Below, piece by piece: positions 47,025 through 56,981 of a stretch of DNA of 64,000 nucleotides (position 1 is the first letter of the stretch; the number at the start of each line of letters is the position of its first letter). The stretch is taken from positions 13,564,440 through 13,628,439 of the forward strand of contig OZ038462.1 in assembly GCA_964036295.1 (NCBI GenBank). Direction: 5' to 3'. The notes under the pieces were generated by a model, which saw only the letters and a program-made list of their open reading frames with translations, was not told the DNA's origin and made no database searches. The stretch comes from Plumapathes pennacea (lineage: Eukaryota > Cnidaria > Anthozoa > Antipatharia > Myriopathidae). The position numbers and the translations under genes are program-made.

Positions 47025-50000
47025 GATCTTATTAACCGAGCGCGCGGTCCGTACAGTAAGTTATGGACCGAGTTTTTTTCGTCGCCTTATGGCCCGAGCG
47101 CGCTTCGCGCGAGGGCCATAAGGCGACGAAAAAAACGAGGATCCATAACTTACGGTACGGACCAAGCAAACGAGGTTAATAAGATATTTATTATATGGCT
47201 TTAGATCTTTCGGCAAACATAAAACAAGGCCCCAGCGAGTACTCGTCTTGTTCATTCAACAACATCAATCGCGATCAGGCATGAATTACGCACGTTTGTT
47301 TTCACAACAAATTCAGTTAACAGCTTACAATTCTGCCGATTTGAAAATCTTGAAAGAAAATAAGCGTCTGTCGAACCAACTGCCTAGATAAATACTAATT
47401 TGTTCTGAGCTGAATGAAATGGCCCATAGCGTATGTCAAACAACGACACTGCAGTGAACTTTATTCGGTGAACGACTCGAACTCGCCCTTGCTCGCTCAC
47501 TAAAGATTTAAAAAAACTGCAGTCTTATCTCTTTCCAGAAGAAACTGCTTTGTAACTCAGAGTATTTTTTATTCTTTTGAATAAGTTTCTTACACGTACA
47601 ATAATGTAGAAGGCAAAATGGCACTAAAAGAAAATCATTTCATCACAAACTGCGACCGACACATCGTTGAAAGTTATATTATTCAAAACTTACCGCTTAA
47701 TTTTTCTGCCTCCTCGTGGAGCGTTTAGGTTTCTTCCAGCAAAATAAACGTCCTCAAATCACCACGGCGTTTTTGTCCCAGTCAGTGATTTCGAAATACA
47801 GAGTTCTCGTACATTGTGAAAAATTTATTTACAGTCTTCACAGTGCCCCATAACGAGCAAACATGTCTGCAAAACTTGATTCTTGCACGGTTTTAGTCAT
47901 AACTGTTCACGGTGATTGTTCGCTTTCCACTTTCTTCCTGGCAAGTGTGCAAATTTTAACACAAGGGTGAAACAACCCTCCATACTCTGCAGCACTTGTT
48001 GTCAATGACGGCTGAGGTCGCAAGCAATTTTTTCCTCGGACGTTTTCCTTCTTCGTAACGGTCATTTTCCAAGATTGTAAACTTTCCCCGATCATCATAA
48101 CTTAACAGTGAGTATCCGGAACGTTTAAACTTCCCATTGCACTTCTGGGCCTTTTATGACAAACGTTTAGCAACTTTTCGAGTAATCATTTGCGATCCAC
48201 ATGTGCAAACTGATTTTGCGGTCCGTACAGTAAGTTATGGACCGGTAAAATTGACCAATCAGAACGTGCGTAAAATCAATTTGCGGTCCGTACAGGAAAG
48301 TATGGACCGGTAAATTAACAAATCGTAGCGTGCGTAGTATCAGTGCCATATAATAAAACTCCTTATTCTTACCATATCTCAAGTACTGCAATCTCATCTG
48401 GGCTTCTACCTGTACCTCTCATATTGAACCTCTTTTTCTTCTACAAAAGAAAGCTGTTCGTTTAATCACCTTTTCCCCTTCTCAAACTCACACCAAACCT
48501 CTGTTCGTAAAGATTAACATTTTTTCAACCTGGAATGCCATGACCATTTCACTCGTGCAAAGTTTAACTTACATAAACAATTTCTTAAATATCATTTTTC
48601 AGTGCGTTTTCAAGCTCCTTCTATTTGGAACAGTCTTCCACTTTCTCTCGGAGATTCACTAACAGTCTCTAACTATAGACGCAAAATAAAAATATTTTTT
48701 CTCCACGATGAAGGACTGTGACTTCCCAATTATCTTTCCATTTACTCTTCTAAAACACAAGGAATGACATATGCATTAATAGCATTTAGGTTTATACTCA
48801 GTTTGACTTGTACTTTGTTATAACGTATTTAGTAAGAAATGATATGTATTTAGGTTTATATTCAGTATGACTTAACCTTCAAATGATTGTAATTTCTTTC
48901 TTTCCATTTACTTCACTATAAAGTAAGAAATGATATGTATTTAAGTTTATTAGGTATTTATAAGAATTTAGGTTTATACTCAGTTTGACTTGTACTTTGT
49001 TATAACGTATTTAGCAAGAAATGATATGTATTTAGGTTTTTATTCAGTATGACTTAACCTTCAAAGGATTGTAATTTCTTTCTTTCCATTTACTTCACTA
49101 TAAAGTAAGAAATGATATGTATTTAGTATGTAGTTTACAGTATACTTAGTGCGACCTACTCTTTATAGGAATGATAGTTTTGTTGTTGTTGCTGCTGTTA
49201 GGTTCATATTTAATTTAATTTAATATAATTTAATATAATTTAATTTAATTTAATTGCTCGCGGGCGTGGCCCGTCGAGCTTAAAATCACACGTCGTGTCT
49301 TTTTCGTCATGTTATTAGTTTTCTGGGTTACGAATCTGCACACGGTGATTGGTTCAGATTGCCACGTGATATGCAATGACGTAATTGACTTCGTTAAACA
49401 ACTCGAGTGTGGCCAGTGAATTGCTCGGTACTTGTGTGTAAACGTTAACTGCATTTAATCCAAACTCAACACCGTTTGGCTTTGTGGAACACGCACTGAT
49501 AAACTGGATGTTAGGGAACGATTTTGGCTTGGGTTCTTTAGTTCACCGCGGAAGCTTCGAGAATAGCCGTAAACAGATGTTTGGTGGATACCGCTGGGGG
49601 ATTGCAAATATCTCTGTCGCCGCTAAATATTTAGTCCCGACGAAAGTTTCTGTGGCGACACGAAATACTTCTGGGAAGAAAACAGGCCGAAAACGGAAAC
49701 CAAAGCTACGATGAGCTTTAGCCGCAAAACAATGGCGATTTATGCTTACTCTGTGCATGACATCTGTTGCCTCATAAAATTCTTCTGCTTATCGCACATT
49801 GCCTGTTGAAATGTTTCTTTCATTCGATCATGTAGCCTTTGTTTCGAAATGAAAAATACACCGAAATAGTCCCTGAGCATTGAGTTTGCAGTCACAAATG
49901 GACTGCACACACACAAAACCGCAATAATATTGTAAACATGTCTCGTGTTACATTCCTCGCTTTCAATTTTATATTTGTTACAAAGCACGAATACTCGAAA

Positions 50001-53000
50001 GCCTGATAGAAGAAACGTATTCAGTTAATAAAAGAAAGCACATAAGTATTGAAGCGAAGGCTGGATTAATCGTGGCCTAAGAAGAGATGTCACGCTTTCT
50101 TAAAATGCAGGAAGTGTATGAGTGTTGTAATGATAATTTATAGTTAAATCAGGTTTCATTTGAGCAAGGTGTCAAGAGCCAAGTTCTCTATACTTTGTGA
50201 TATTTTTCTGGTGAGAAACTGGAAGTCTCTCTTGTCCCTACTTTCCACTTTAGTATATTCTGGTCTCGATGCAACTCACGCCGCGAGCTCACTGGCAACG
50301 CCAGTCTAGTGTGTGAAAGTTAACTGCATCTGTTACGTTATCTGTGTTGCTCAAGCTTTACGTAGAGGCACACACAACTACGTGTATTGAACAAGAGCTG
50401 TCTTTTTAGTGTTCATCTGCCGAGTACACACAGTTGACTGATGTCATCGGTTATTGTAGTCTGTTCATGGCATGCTAATCATTCTAAATATCACGATAAG
50501 ATTATGTTACGAATACGATACGATACTAAACGGCTATTGTTGTAATTGAACTGCTAAATGTCAAACTGTCACAGCATCCCATCCAAACTCAACAACGTTT
50601 GGCTCTGTGGAACATGTACGGATAAACTGGATTTTAGGGAATAATTTTGGTTGCGTTACTAAGTTCACCGCGGAAATGTGATGGATTCGATTATTTGATG
50701 GATACCGCTACGGGATTGCAAATAACTCTGTCGCCGCTAATTATTTAGTCCTGACAAAACTTTCTGTGGCGACACGAAATACTTCTGGGAAGATAACAGG
50801 CCGAAAACGAAAACCAAAGCCACAATGAGCTTTTGCCGTAAAACAAAAGCGATCTATGCTTTACACTGTACATGACATAAATGCTTCTGCTTGTTACGGG
50901 GCTATAACAGACTTTAGAGCTGAAGCTCACTTTTAATGCACTTTAGCGTCGATGTTCCGTTTTCAAGAACAAGTCTCACTATATCTCTCTAGTTTCTTAG
51001 TCGACAGCTTTTATGCACCACAAGTGTTAAGTCGTCCCAGTGATTTCCTAATAGTTTTCACACTGGCCGAATTAGAACACAAAGGATAGGAAATGGATTT
51101 TCGCTAGGACCAAGTTCAAAGTCACATTCGGAACTCACATTTCCGAATGGACTTTTCCACTAGGATGTCGTTAACACTCGAGTGGCTCCTCTATTTGCTT
51201 ACTACACTTATTCTAAAATCACACTAACACATTCCAATGGATATGATTGGCTGTAGTTAAGATTTGAAGGAAGAGAAGGTGCTGGCACGCCTACGGCAGA
51301 GTGCGCACTTGCTATTGCTCATTTCCTAAAACAGGATCTTCAATTAATAACAAGATCACTTAGATTTCCTGAGGAAGGCCTCAGTGTTAATCACAGTAAA
51401 CAACAACGTAGCTTTTGATTAAACATCTATTCTAACTCTTCCAATTGTCAACAAAAGAACTCCAATTCACTAATATATTTGCTTCCAAAACTACGGGAAG
51501 ATATTCCAATTTTCTGCTATAACATGCTTATCGTACATTGCCTGTTGAAATGTTTCTTCCATTCGATCTGTAGCCTCGAAAGCCTCATAGAAGTGAAACG
51601 CATTCAGTTAAAAAACAAGACAGACTAGTATTGAAGCGAATACTGGATTAATCATAAATATTACAATTTCCTCGAATGTGATTGGTTCATAAACCCCCCG
51701 ATTAATCATTAATTGAACACCTATTGTTCTGTAATCGGATACTTCTTTGTTCTGTAATCGGACAGTTGGCTTGACCAATCATAAGCAAGAGTGAAATTTA
51801 AATGCACCAATCAGCGTTACACTGATTTTCAGTGGAAAACTCTATTGCCGGTGTGAGTTTGTGGCATCTCGAAAGGCGAATTTTGTTAATTCTTGGACAA
51901 CTTAACGTGCAAGGAACAGTTTGTGGTCAGTCAAAGAACGTGAACAGTCACTATGTAACGAAAGAAGACAGGAAATGTTCGCCTTTCGGGCGCGTTTGTT
52001 TAGTTCACGACATCGCCAGCATGCTGTTCTATAGACACTCTGAAACTTACGGCTCGGCCAATGTCAATGAACGTCGTTAATTCATTTCAAAATCATGGAA
52101 GAAACTTAACTTTGTTGTGATGGACTGTGATGGACAAACGCTCCTCGAGAATTAAGCCGTCAAGAAATCGGTAAGTTTGTATTTGCCATGCCGACCCGCT
52201 AAGATACAGATTTTTTCAGTCTTGAATATTTCCTTTGAATGCTTTGGAGTAAACTTTTGTAAAAAAAATAAACTAGTATTCTGAGTTTCAAAGTACCTGT
52301 TATGTTAAAAAATGTGAGCCTGAAAAGTCGAAAGAAGCTGTCTTTCAATTTGTGAGTTCGTGATGGGTTTACTGATTTCTAGTGTACAGAACTTACACAT
52401 TTTTTACTTTTACTTCAAAAATCCGCTTTCAACTCAAATCATTGGGTAAATCAGCTTCGCGAAGCGCGGTCGTCCGATTTTGTAATCACTCGTATGATTA
52501 CAGACCGAATCGGACTCCACTCAGTCCTATTACCATTATTAATCGTGGCCTCTGATTAGAATTAAGTGTTCGAAGTCAAACTGTCAAAATCGACTCATAA
52601 AAAGACAAGTGCATTACTCAGATTTACTCGGTCGGTAACCGTTTCGCTTCTAAGCTCAAAATGCAGAGTCGCTCAACCTTTAAGAACCAAGTGTATGAGT
52701 GTTGTAATAATAAATTTATAGTTTAATCAGGTTTCATTTAAGCAAGGTGTCAAAAGCTAAGTTCTCTATACTGTCTATTTCTGGTGAGAAACTGGAAGTC
52801 TCCCGGAAGTTCCGCTCTTGTCCTTGCTTTCCATTTTACCATTTTAGTTTATTCTGCTCTCGACCCAACTAACGCCGCGAGCTCACTGGCAACGTTATAG
52901 CTATAAAATACATGTCAACAAACTAAAGGCTCGTATAAACGCACCCCGATGTTGGTGGTAGTGTTTAATTAGTCGCAACAAGTCTCAACAATGTTGGGTA

Positions 53001-56000
53001 ATACGCCGGTAGCCCTGGGACAAAATCATACTCACAAGACTTTGCAAACCAACTGAAGTGTAATTTTTCCGCCATTCTCATGCTTGCAGCATGGAGCATA
53101 TAAAACGACTGAAGGCTCGAAAATATTTGGCAGTTGCGGCCTAATCTACAATCATGGTCAAAAGTCGTTGGGACGCTCCTCCTACGCACATCCGGAGCAC
53201 AATGTAAATTCGTACAACCTATGGGGGTCTCATATTTCTTGTTTTCAAGTCCCTCCCCCTCCCCTCCATTCAATGTTGGCCCGTGGTGCAGCTATAAGCC
53301 GAACCATGCTCAACTACCAAACATTGAATGGGGGGGAAGGGGTAAACTTGAAATCGTCCCAACAATTTTGACCATATGATTGTAGCGTGTCTGTAGTGCC
53401 CGTGCGCGAGCCCAGCATTGTTCGGATTCCTGTTCAAACGCACGCAACATTGTGCTACGCTTTAATGATCATAAAACACAAAAAATATTGGGACTTGTTG
53501 TCGCCCAACAACTTCCAACGACGCCCAACAGGGTGTTCAAACGCTCTTAACATGTTGGGAGCAACAGTTGGATGTTGTTGACCAGGCGTCTCCTTTTATA
53601 GAATTGACCAAAATAGCTCCTTGAGTGATATCGTGGTCTTAATCTCGTTGGCTCAACACCAAAGCTTTCATAGAATTGTCCAAAATACAATATTTCCAGG
53701 AAAATGAATTGACGTAATTTCTCGTAATATCTTAAACATAACAGCAAAGTTCAGCGGTTGTTAGGTAGTGAACATAGCCAGTTTTTAAGGTCGGCGTCTC
53801 ACGAAAGTGAGAAGCACGACCTTGTTGCGGCCACGACACCGTCAGTCCATCAGTCCGTCAGTCAGTCCGTCATCTGTGTCAACAATAGACTTCCAAATTA
53901 GGAAGTTTATTTCAAATTTGGGCACGACACGCATAATGAAATACATTTCGAGAGATCGATTAACTTTGAAGGCACGGAATTATACGACCTTTTAATCACG
54001 GCTTTTAGTGAAAGTATGAATGCGGAAGATGCTCCAAAGGTTTATACTTGCTCTTGGCCGATACCTCGAGTGTTTCAAGCATCGCCCGATTTTCCTGATA
54101 AACTCTTTGTGAAAACAACATTTCATACTGGCGTAACGGTACGGACTTTATATCGATCGTGTAGTTATTATTTTGTGTGAATGTTTCAGTCGGTCGACCG
54201 TACACAGGAACCCGGCGTTCATCTCTATCGACACTCATTGTGCAGTGGACACGCGCGATTTAGTTGTTTACATTCCTCAGTTTAAATTTGCCTGGATAAC
54301 TTACCGCAAGACTTGAAATATATTGTGTATGCCGAAGCCCTTGAACGAAAGGTGACTTTGGTGTTCTTCGTTGATAATGAGTTACAATTATTAAGAGTTC
54401 GCTCGAACGAACTATGCAAGAAAACAACACATTCTTGTACGTATGTACGTATTCAGTCATCCGGTTAATATTTATCTGTTTCATCGGATTACCGAGACCG
54501 TAAATATGTGAACCTTCTATGACAGGTCATTCATGCTACTATAATAAACTTCACTCAAAAAGCACTTTGTATTCGTCGTCATTTGAAACCCGAGTTAATG
54601 ATTATTACCGTGAATATGTATACCGCTTGGAAGGAAGTTACGCCGCTCAAAATGATTTAAACACCGGTAAAGCGGGCAAGGTTTGTGCACTTTAGAATAT
54701 ATCCTGTCAATGTTCGCTTTGAGTTGAGGGGATTAGGCCACTTTGAGGTTTACGAGAAATTATTTCACTCTCTGAGCTGAGCCGATTGCCTCATTAAATA
54801 TGCATGTTACGCTTGATTGAGTGCAAGCGTATTGCTCTCACAGTGGTAAAGCGTGACGTCTTATTTTGCAAAATTTTCCATTCGAATCTCTAAACATACA
54901 CAGCTGCTGCACAAACGTGTGCAAAGTTTCAAATCGCTAGCCCTACTGACAGCAACCAGATAGCTCCATACTGAACTCTCTTATTTAGCATCAGTTCTAA
55001 ATCAAAGGAACCATTAACACCAAATAGGAGGGTTTAGTATTGAGCAATTTGAACTTCAATAGCCCACATCTCAGCTGTTCAATGCGCTAAAGAGCTAATT
55101 TTTTGTGTGACCGTTTTTAGACAGGGCATTTCACAGAATTGTCTAAAATCCATATTCCGATATTTTTTGTGACATCACTTTACCACTATATTCACTCAAG
55201 GCAATCCCTACTTTAGAGCAGTTAAGACACAAGCCTATTGTACGGACTAGACACAACCAAAGTCTGCCAATCAAAAAGATAGCCGACCTTACAGCGGCAT
55301 CGCTGCTTTGATTTCCTAGAAAGGTGCGACCACTACATATATAATTACCTTCACAGAGTTGCTTAAAGTAAATGGAGTGACGTCAAAGACATAACTTCTG
55401 TTCTTTTCAGATAATCCTGGCCTGTCTTGTCCTGGAAACCTGCGACCAGGCGATATCTACACGCACTGTTTCCACGGTCTACGCAGCACCATTATCGACC
55501 CAGACACACGCGCAATTCATAACTCCGTTCACGAAGCTCGAGCGAGAGGAGTGTTGTTTGACATCGCGCACGGCCGGGCCTCGTTCAGCTGGACTGTGGG
55601 AGAGATCTGCGCTAAGGAAGGTTTCTGGCCGGACATCATCAGCACCGACCTGCACAGTCTCAACGTTCATGATCCTGTATACGATCTGCCGACAGTAATG
55701 TCCAAGCTTCTCCACCTGGAGATGCCCCTGTATGACGTCATCAAGGCAGTCACGTCAACTCCTGCGGCTGCGTTTGGTCAGAGCGAGGTGATTGGTTCGT
55801 TGGGTGTTCATCGTGGTGCTGATATCACTGTTCTTTATGAAGAGCCGTGCGAGGCTGATGTGTGTGATAGTCAGGGGCAGTTGAGGAGGATGAAGAGGCG
55901 ACTTGTGGCGAAAGCTGTGTGGAGAGATGGAGTAAGGTACGAGACCACTAGGGCGGAACCGTTTCCAAATCCAGAGCAGGGCGAAGAATCACCATATGAA

Positions 56001-56042
56001 AACTTCAACCGTAGTGGCCTTGTGATCAAGGATTGTTGCTGA
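39164..56042 (+). CDS. Bacterial-type amidohydrolase/deacetylase family metallohydrolase, 5 exons
   Basis: Exons 39164-39470, 40114-40215, 40580-40733, 40826-40905 and 55411-56042 join in frame (1275 nt, 424 aa). This is a dihydroorotase-like TIM-barrel enzyme of the amidohydrolase superfamily, closest by recall to the bacterial EF_0837/Atu3266 group. All expected binuclear metal ligands are present: HxH at H70/H72 (GLIDIHTHVYEH), the probable carbamoylated K169 (VGVKIRLS), H204 or H205 (LMAHH), H233 (IYTHCFHG) and the catalytic D294 (ISTDLHS). Group signatures such as VLFDIAHGRASFSW and VYDLPTVMSKLL are intact. Characterised bacterial relatives hydrolyse small acylated substrates (for example an acetyl ester of mandelate), so the true substrate is unknown. 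No signal peptide, probably cytosolic. The last exon encodes half the protein and is separated by a 14.5-kb transposon-filled intron. Confidence 0.9.
39538..39560. repeat. 23-nt C homopolymer
   Basis: Uninterrupted C run about 67 bp past the first splice donor of the amidohydrolase gene. Confidence 0.95.
41420..41803 (+). pseudogene. LINE reverse transcriptase fragment, 5' half
   Basis: Conceptual translation with a frameshift shows reverse transcriptase core motifs: FADNTNIFF (from an FADD box), NKLTLHPDKTKFVLFHPF, then TKFLGIIIHENLSWKPHI and CTKASKVI. These are typical of Jockey/CR1-like non-LTR elements. The usual second Asp of the FADD box reads Asn, and a frameshift lies near 41645. The 5' side is truncated. 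The sequence breaks off at 41803 and resumes at about 48352. Confidence 0.8.
42572..42754. repeat. 183-bp near-perfect palindrome (foldback)
   Basis: Arms of about 88-91 bp beginning CAAATTGACGTCAG are inverse copies with only a few mismatches, all near the tip (gaggcgcttcgccga). A third, partial copy of the arm (atgtgtctgtcctcttattg) is at 43150-43170. Confidence 0.92.
43521..44165 (+). CDS. Harbinger-encoded Myb/SANT-like trihelix DNA-binding protein
   Basis: Single-exon 214-aa frame. The trihelix Myb/SANT-like domain covers about residues 25-118 with the three spaced tryptophans (W29 in YCWTREETLLL, W59 in IWEIIAARM, W82 in CEGKWKALTMAF). A basic nuclear-localisation stretch follows (TPKKKARKPR, 153-162), and a charged C-terminal helix, probably coiled coil (about 165-212). 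In PIF/Harbinger elements this second protein escorts the transposase into the nucleus and to the element ends. It begins 212 bp from the left terminus; the start ATG has A at -3 (ATAATGG), reasonable context. Confidence 0.85.
   Translation: MASIIANAEAEEKHIEENLELIKKKGYCWTREETLLLISLYEDKKELFKNVNYKKKQIWEIIAARMSEHGCTARPDQCEGKWKALTMAFRKCEDHNNQSGNSRRECPFYQQLAEVYGYRPNVRPYATASSSGLGDSETQPKKRTHSCDENEETPKKKARKPRMSRENETLQWLKEYAEDRKKENESRCERMEQQHREKMGLLSGLLHVLKDINK
45198..46367 (-). CDS. Harbinger DDE transposase (HARBI1-like nuclease)
   Basis: Uninterrupted 389-aa frame. It has the DDE_Tnp_4 architecture: a helix-turn-helix-like region around residues 110-160 (HLLITLWLLG, RFNITKSSV), then the catalytic triad D194 (GVRGAIDGSHIAI), D270 (HLLGDGAYTL) and E309 (RMVIERAFALLKGRFRRL), plus the family's C-terminal AACTLHNICLD. 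HARBI1 is about 350 aa, so the length is as expected with an acidic N-terminal extension. All key residues are present, and nothing suggests decay. It faces the Myb/SANT gene tail-to-tail. Confidence 0.95.
   Translation of the reverse strand: MPNTNMAAATLKVAVAGALVFIAEMLEEDPRTEEEDMVEDLLPLFCVDGFRKERRKAVRIRGYAEEVVPSYNLTEFRSHFRLSIDTFEELALELGNCPELPTGPQYGGREPISVHKHLLITLWLLGNQESIRSVSDRFNITKSSVFTCTNRVCLALKNNITRQVIAWPSDERARVIIEGFRKHKGLPGVRGAIDGSHIAIKAPQECSENYINRKHFHSVNLTAICDHEMRFLDCYAGWPGSVHDSRVFRNSDFFGKVQERFTHDTHLLGDGAYTLDTWMLIPFKDNGHLTPQQRRYNFIHSSTRMVIERAFALLKGRFRRLKYLDMSRIQDIPTVIVAACTLHNICLDSEDPYEDFMGDVDDEVNGFENILLPGCGAGDKRREIMENYC
46815..46957. repeat. Imperfect palindrome with CG-rich tip
   Basis: Left arm ATGGAAAGTGC...TTTTTATTCAC...ATCATAAAAC mirrors the right arm (GTTTTATGAT...GTGAATAAAAA...GCACTTTCCAT). 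Tip is ctcgctcgcaaagcctcgctcg. The right arm runs straight into a (CT)n(AT)n microsatellite. Confidence 0.85.
46961..47024. repeat. (CT)n(AT)n compound microsatellite
   Basis: About 40 bp of pure CT followed by about 23 bp of pure TA, between two palindromes. Confidence 0.97.
47026..47190. repeat. Imperfect palindrome, GCGCTTCGCGC tip; arm repeated at 41797
   Basis: Arm ATCTTATTAACC...GGTCCGTACAGTAAGTTATGGA...TTTTTTCGTCGCCTTATGGCCC is inverted across the tip cgagcgcgcttcgcgcgagg. The left arm's first ~65 bp are nearly identical to 41797-41862, just where the LINE breaks off. The core ggtccgtacagtaagttatgg recurs at 48221-48241 and 48281-48301. Confidence 0.88.
48352..49255 (+). pseudogene. 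LINE 3' part: end of ORF2, 3' UTR and TAATT tail
   Basis: Translation gives FLPYLKYCNLIWASTCTSHI, PLFLLQKKAVRLIT, then after a frameshift FSVRFQAPSIWNSLPLSL and a terminal RRKIKIFFLHDEGL with TGA at 48719-48721: the usual C-terminal end of a LINE ORF2. A 3' UTR follows with an approximately 182-bp tandem duplication (48787-49150) and the element ends in a (TTAAT)n tail at 49205-49255, as LINEs of this type do. It continues the fragment ending at 41803. Confidence 0.82.
48787..49150 (+). repeat. Two tandem copies of a ~182-bp LINE 3' UTR unit
   Basis: The string tttatactcagtttgacttg starts at 48791 and again at 48973, and the intervening sequence is repeated with few changes (e.g. ttcactataaagtaagaaatg twice). 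Confidence 0.85.
49465..49830 (+). repeat. Dispersed repeat family R1, copy 1
   Basis: Shares long similarity with 50573-50905 (direct) and 62400-62985 (inverted): CAAACTCAACACCGTTTGGC, GATAAACTGGATGTTAGGGA, GTTCACCGCGGAAG, GATTGCAAATATCTCTGTCG and GACACGAAATACTTCTGGGA. A 76-codon open frame in this copy (49484-49714) is not preserved in the others, so it is not called coding. Class unknown. Confidence 0.7.
50098..50310 (+). repeat. Dispersed repeat R2, copy 1
   Basis: GTGTATGAGTGTTGTAAT, AATCAGGTTTCATTT, GGTGAGAAACTGGAAGTCTC and ACGCCGCGAGCTCACTGGCA are repeated in the same order and orientation at 52688-52892. Confidence 0.75.
50573..50905 (+). repeat. Dispersed repeat family R1, copy 2
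   Basis: Direct repeat of 49465-49830 at about 1.1 kb distance; the flanking downstream part (cttatcg-acattgcctgttg) recurs at 51527-51650. Confidence 0.7.
52688..52892 (+). repeat. Dispersed repeat R2, copy 2
   Basis: Direct copy of 50098-50310 about 2.6 kb downstream, with a short insertion (ccggaagttccg). Confidence 0.75.
53149..53382. mobile_element. TA-flanked MITE, TACAATCATGGTCAAAAGT family
   Basis: Inverted ends CAATCATGGTCAAAAGTCGT and TTTTGACCATATGATTG, TA at 53147-53148 and 53383-53384. The interior has a mirrored pair ccctcccctccattcaatgt and acattgaatgggggggaagg. It is nested inside a larger repeat (about 52930-53585) rich in the string CCAACA/TGTTGGG. Confidence 0.8.
53786..55291. 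mobile_element. Possible 1.5-kb element with 10-bp inverted ends
   Basis: TAAGGTCGGC at 53786-53795 is inverted as GCCGACCTTA at 55282-55291. The left end continues into a CAGTCCATCAGTCCGTCAGT array. I see no target duplication and no coding frame, so this is tentative. Confidence 0.35.
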
Positions 56043-56238
56043 TCTCCAGGTAGTTTGACTCTTCGGCGGAACTGGAGAAATTAATCGTTTAGGCTTAATG
56101 TGTAGTTAGCGACAAACAGGACAGTATGCGGGCCAGACTCCAAACAAAAACTGATGCTGTAAGAGATGAAACTTCGCAGTCACGAATTTTACAGAGAAAC
56201 AGCAGCTGTGAGGAATTTCCCCTCTACATAGATTTATT

Positions 56239-56244
56239 AATAAA
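56239..56244 (+). terminator. Candidate polyadenylation signal of the amidohydrolase gene
   Basis: AATAAA about 195 bp past the stop codon at 56042, the first canonical hexamer in the 3' flank. Confidence 0.55.
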
Positions 56245-56664
56245 AGGTATGACATATAGACTTGAAAACGACTAGAAGTGAACGGACTAATAAAGTCAAA
56301 ATGTGGCATGCAAGACTTCGAAACTTGACTAAAATGCAAGCCCGTTGCTTACATCATTTTTAAAGTTACATTATATTACTAGACAAGACTGGTTCGTTGC
56401 CATTGAGCTTGTGGCGTCATTGGACACGCGGGGTGCCGGGTGAGGAACTTCTGTCGTACGTTTATATGCAAATTGAGGCAAGGGTACTATACAGCCGACA
56501 TGACGGATTCAAGAGCTCCATATCTTTTAGTCTTATTTTCTTGCTCTTTTTTCTTCCAATTTCAGTTTAACAGAAAATCACCAAAAAGTGTTTGAGAAAA
56601 CCGAAAGCCCCGAGAGAATATTGAAATGCCTAACTAATTTGCATACTGCATTAACTTTTTTTGA

Positions 56665-56850
56665 TTCTTTAACTTTCAATTTTCTCCTTCAGTTTTTCAG
56701 GAGAGATATGTCATACAGTATAGAGAATTTGCTACTTGATAGTTTGCTCAGATGAAAGTTGATTGGCCTATCAATTCTCACTAGCTCATACATTTTCTTC
56801 TTGAATGGTTAGGATAATTTGTATCATGAGCTCAGGAGTGAAAGTGGCCC
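56665..56850. repeat. Dispersed repeat R5, copy downstream of the amidohydrolase
   Basis: Contains TTTCAATTTTCTCCTTCAG, CCTATCAATTCTCACTA and ends ATGAGCTCAGGAGTGAAAGT. Confidence 0.65.
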
Positions 56851-56981
56851 GAGGTACAATATCTTTTAGACCTTGTAATTTCCAAGCCGTATTTACTGTC
56901 GCTACAGAGATTTTGCTGGATGCTAAATGAACGGCTTCAGAGCTATTTGCGATACAGAGTTCCGTAGCGGTATCAATAAAA

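Larger units (their letters stand above)
40906..55410. other. Intron 4 of the amidohydrolase gene: transposon-dense
   Basis: A 14.5-kb intron, against 92-643 bp for the gene's other introns. It contains a split LINE, an autonomous Harbinger element with its two genes, at least three long palindromes, several copies of an unclassified dispersed repeat, a TA-flanked MITE and a possible 1.5-kb element at 53786-55291. The flanking exons splice in frame, so the host gene is not visibly broken. The parts not itemised (about 51000-52650 and 42000-42570) show only low-grade repeats or AT-rich sequence. Confidence 0.8.
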
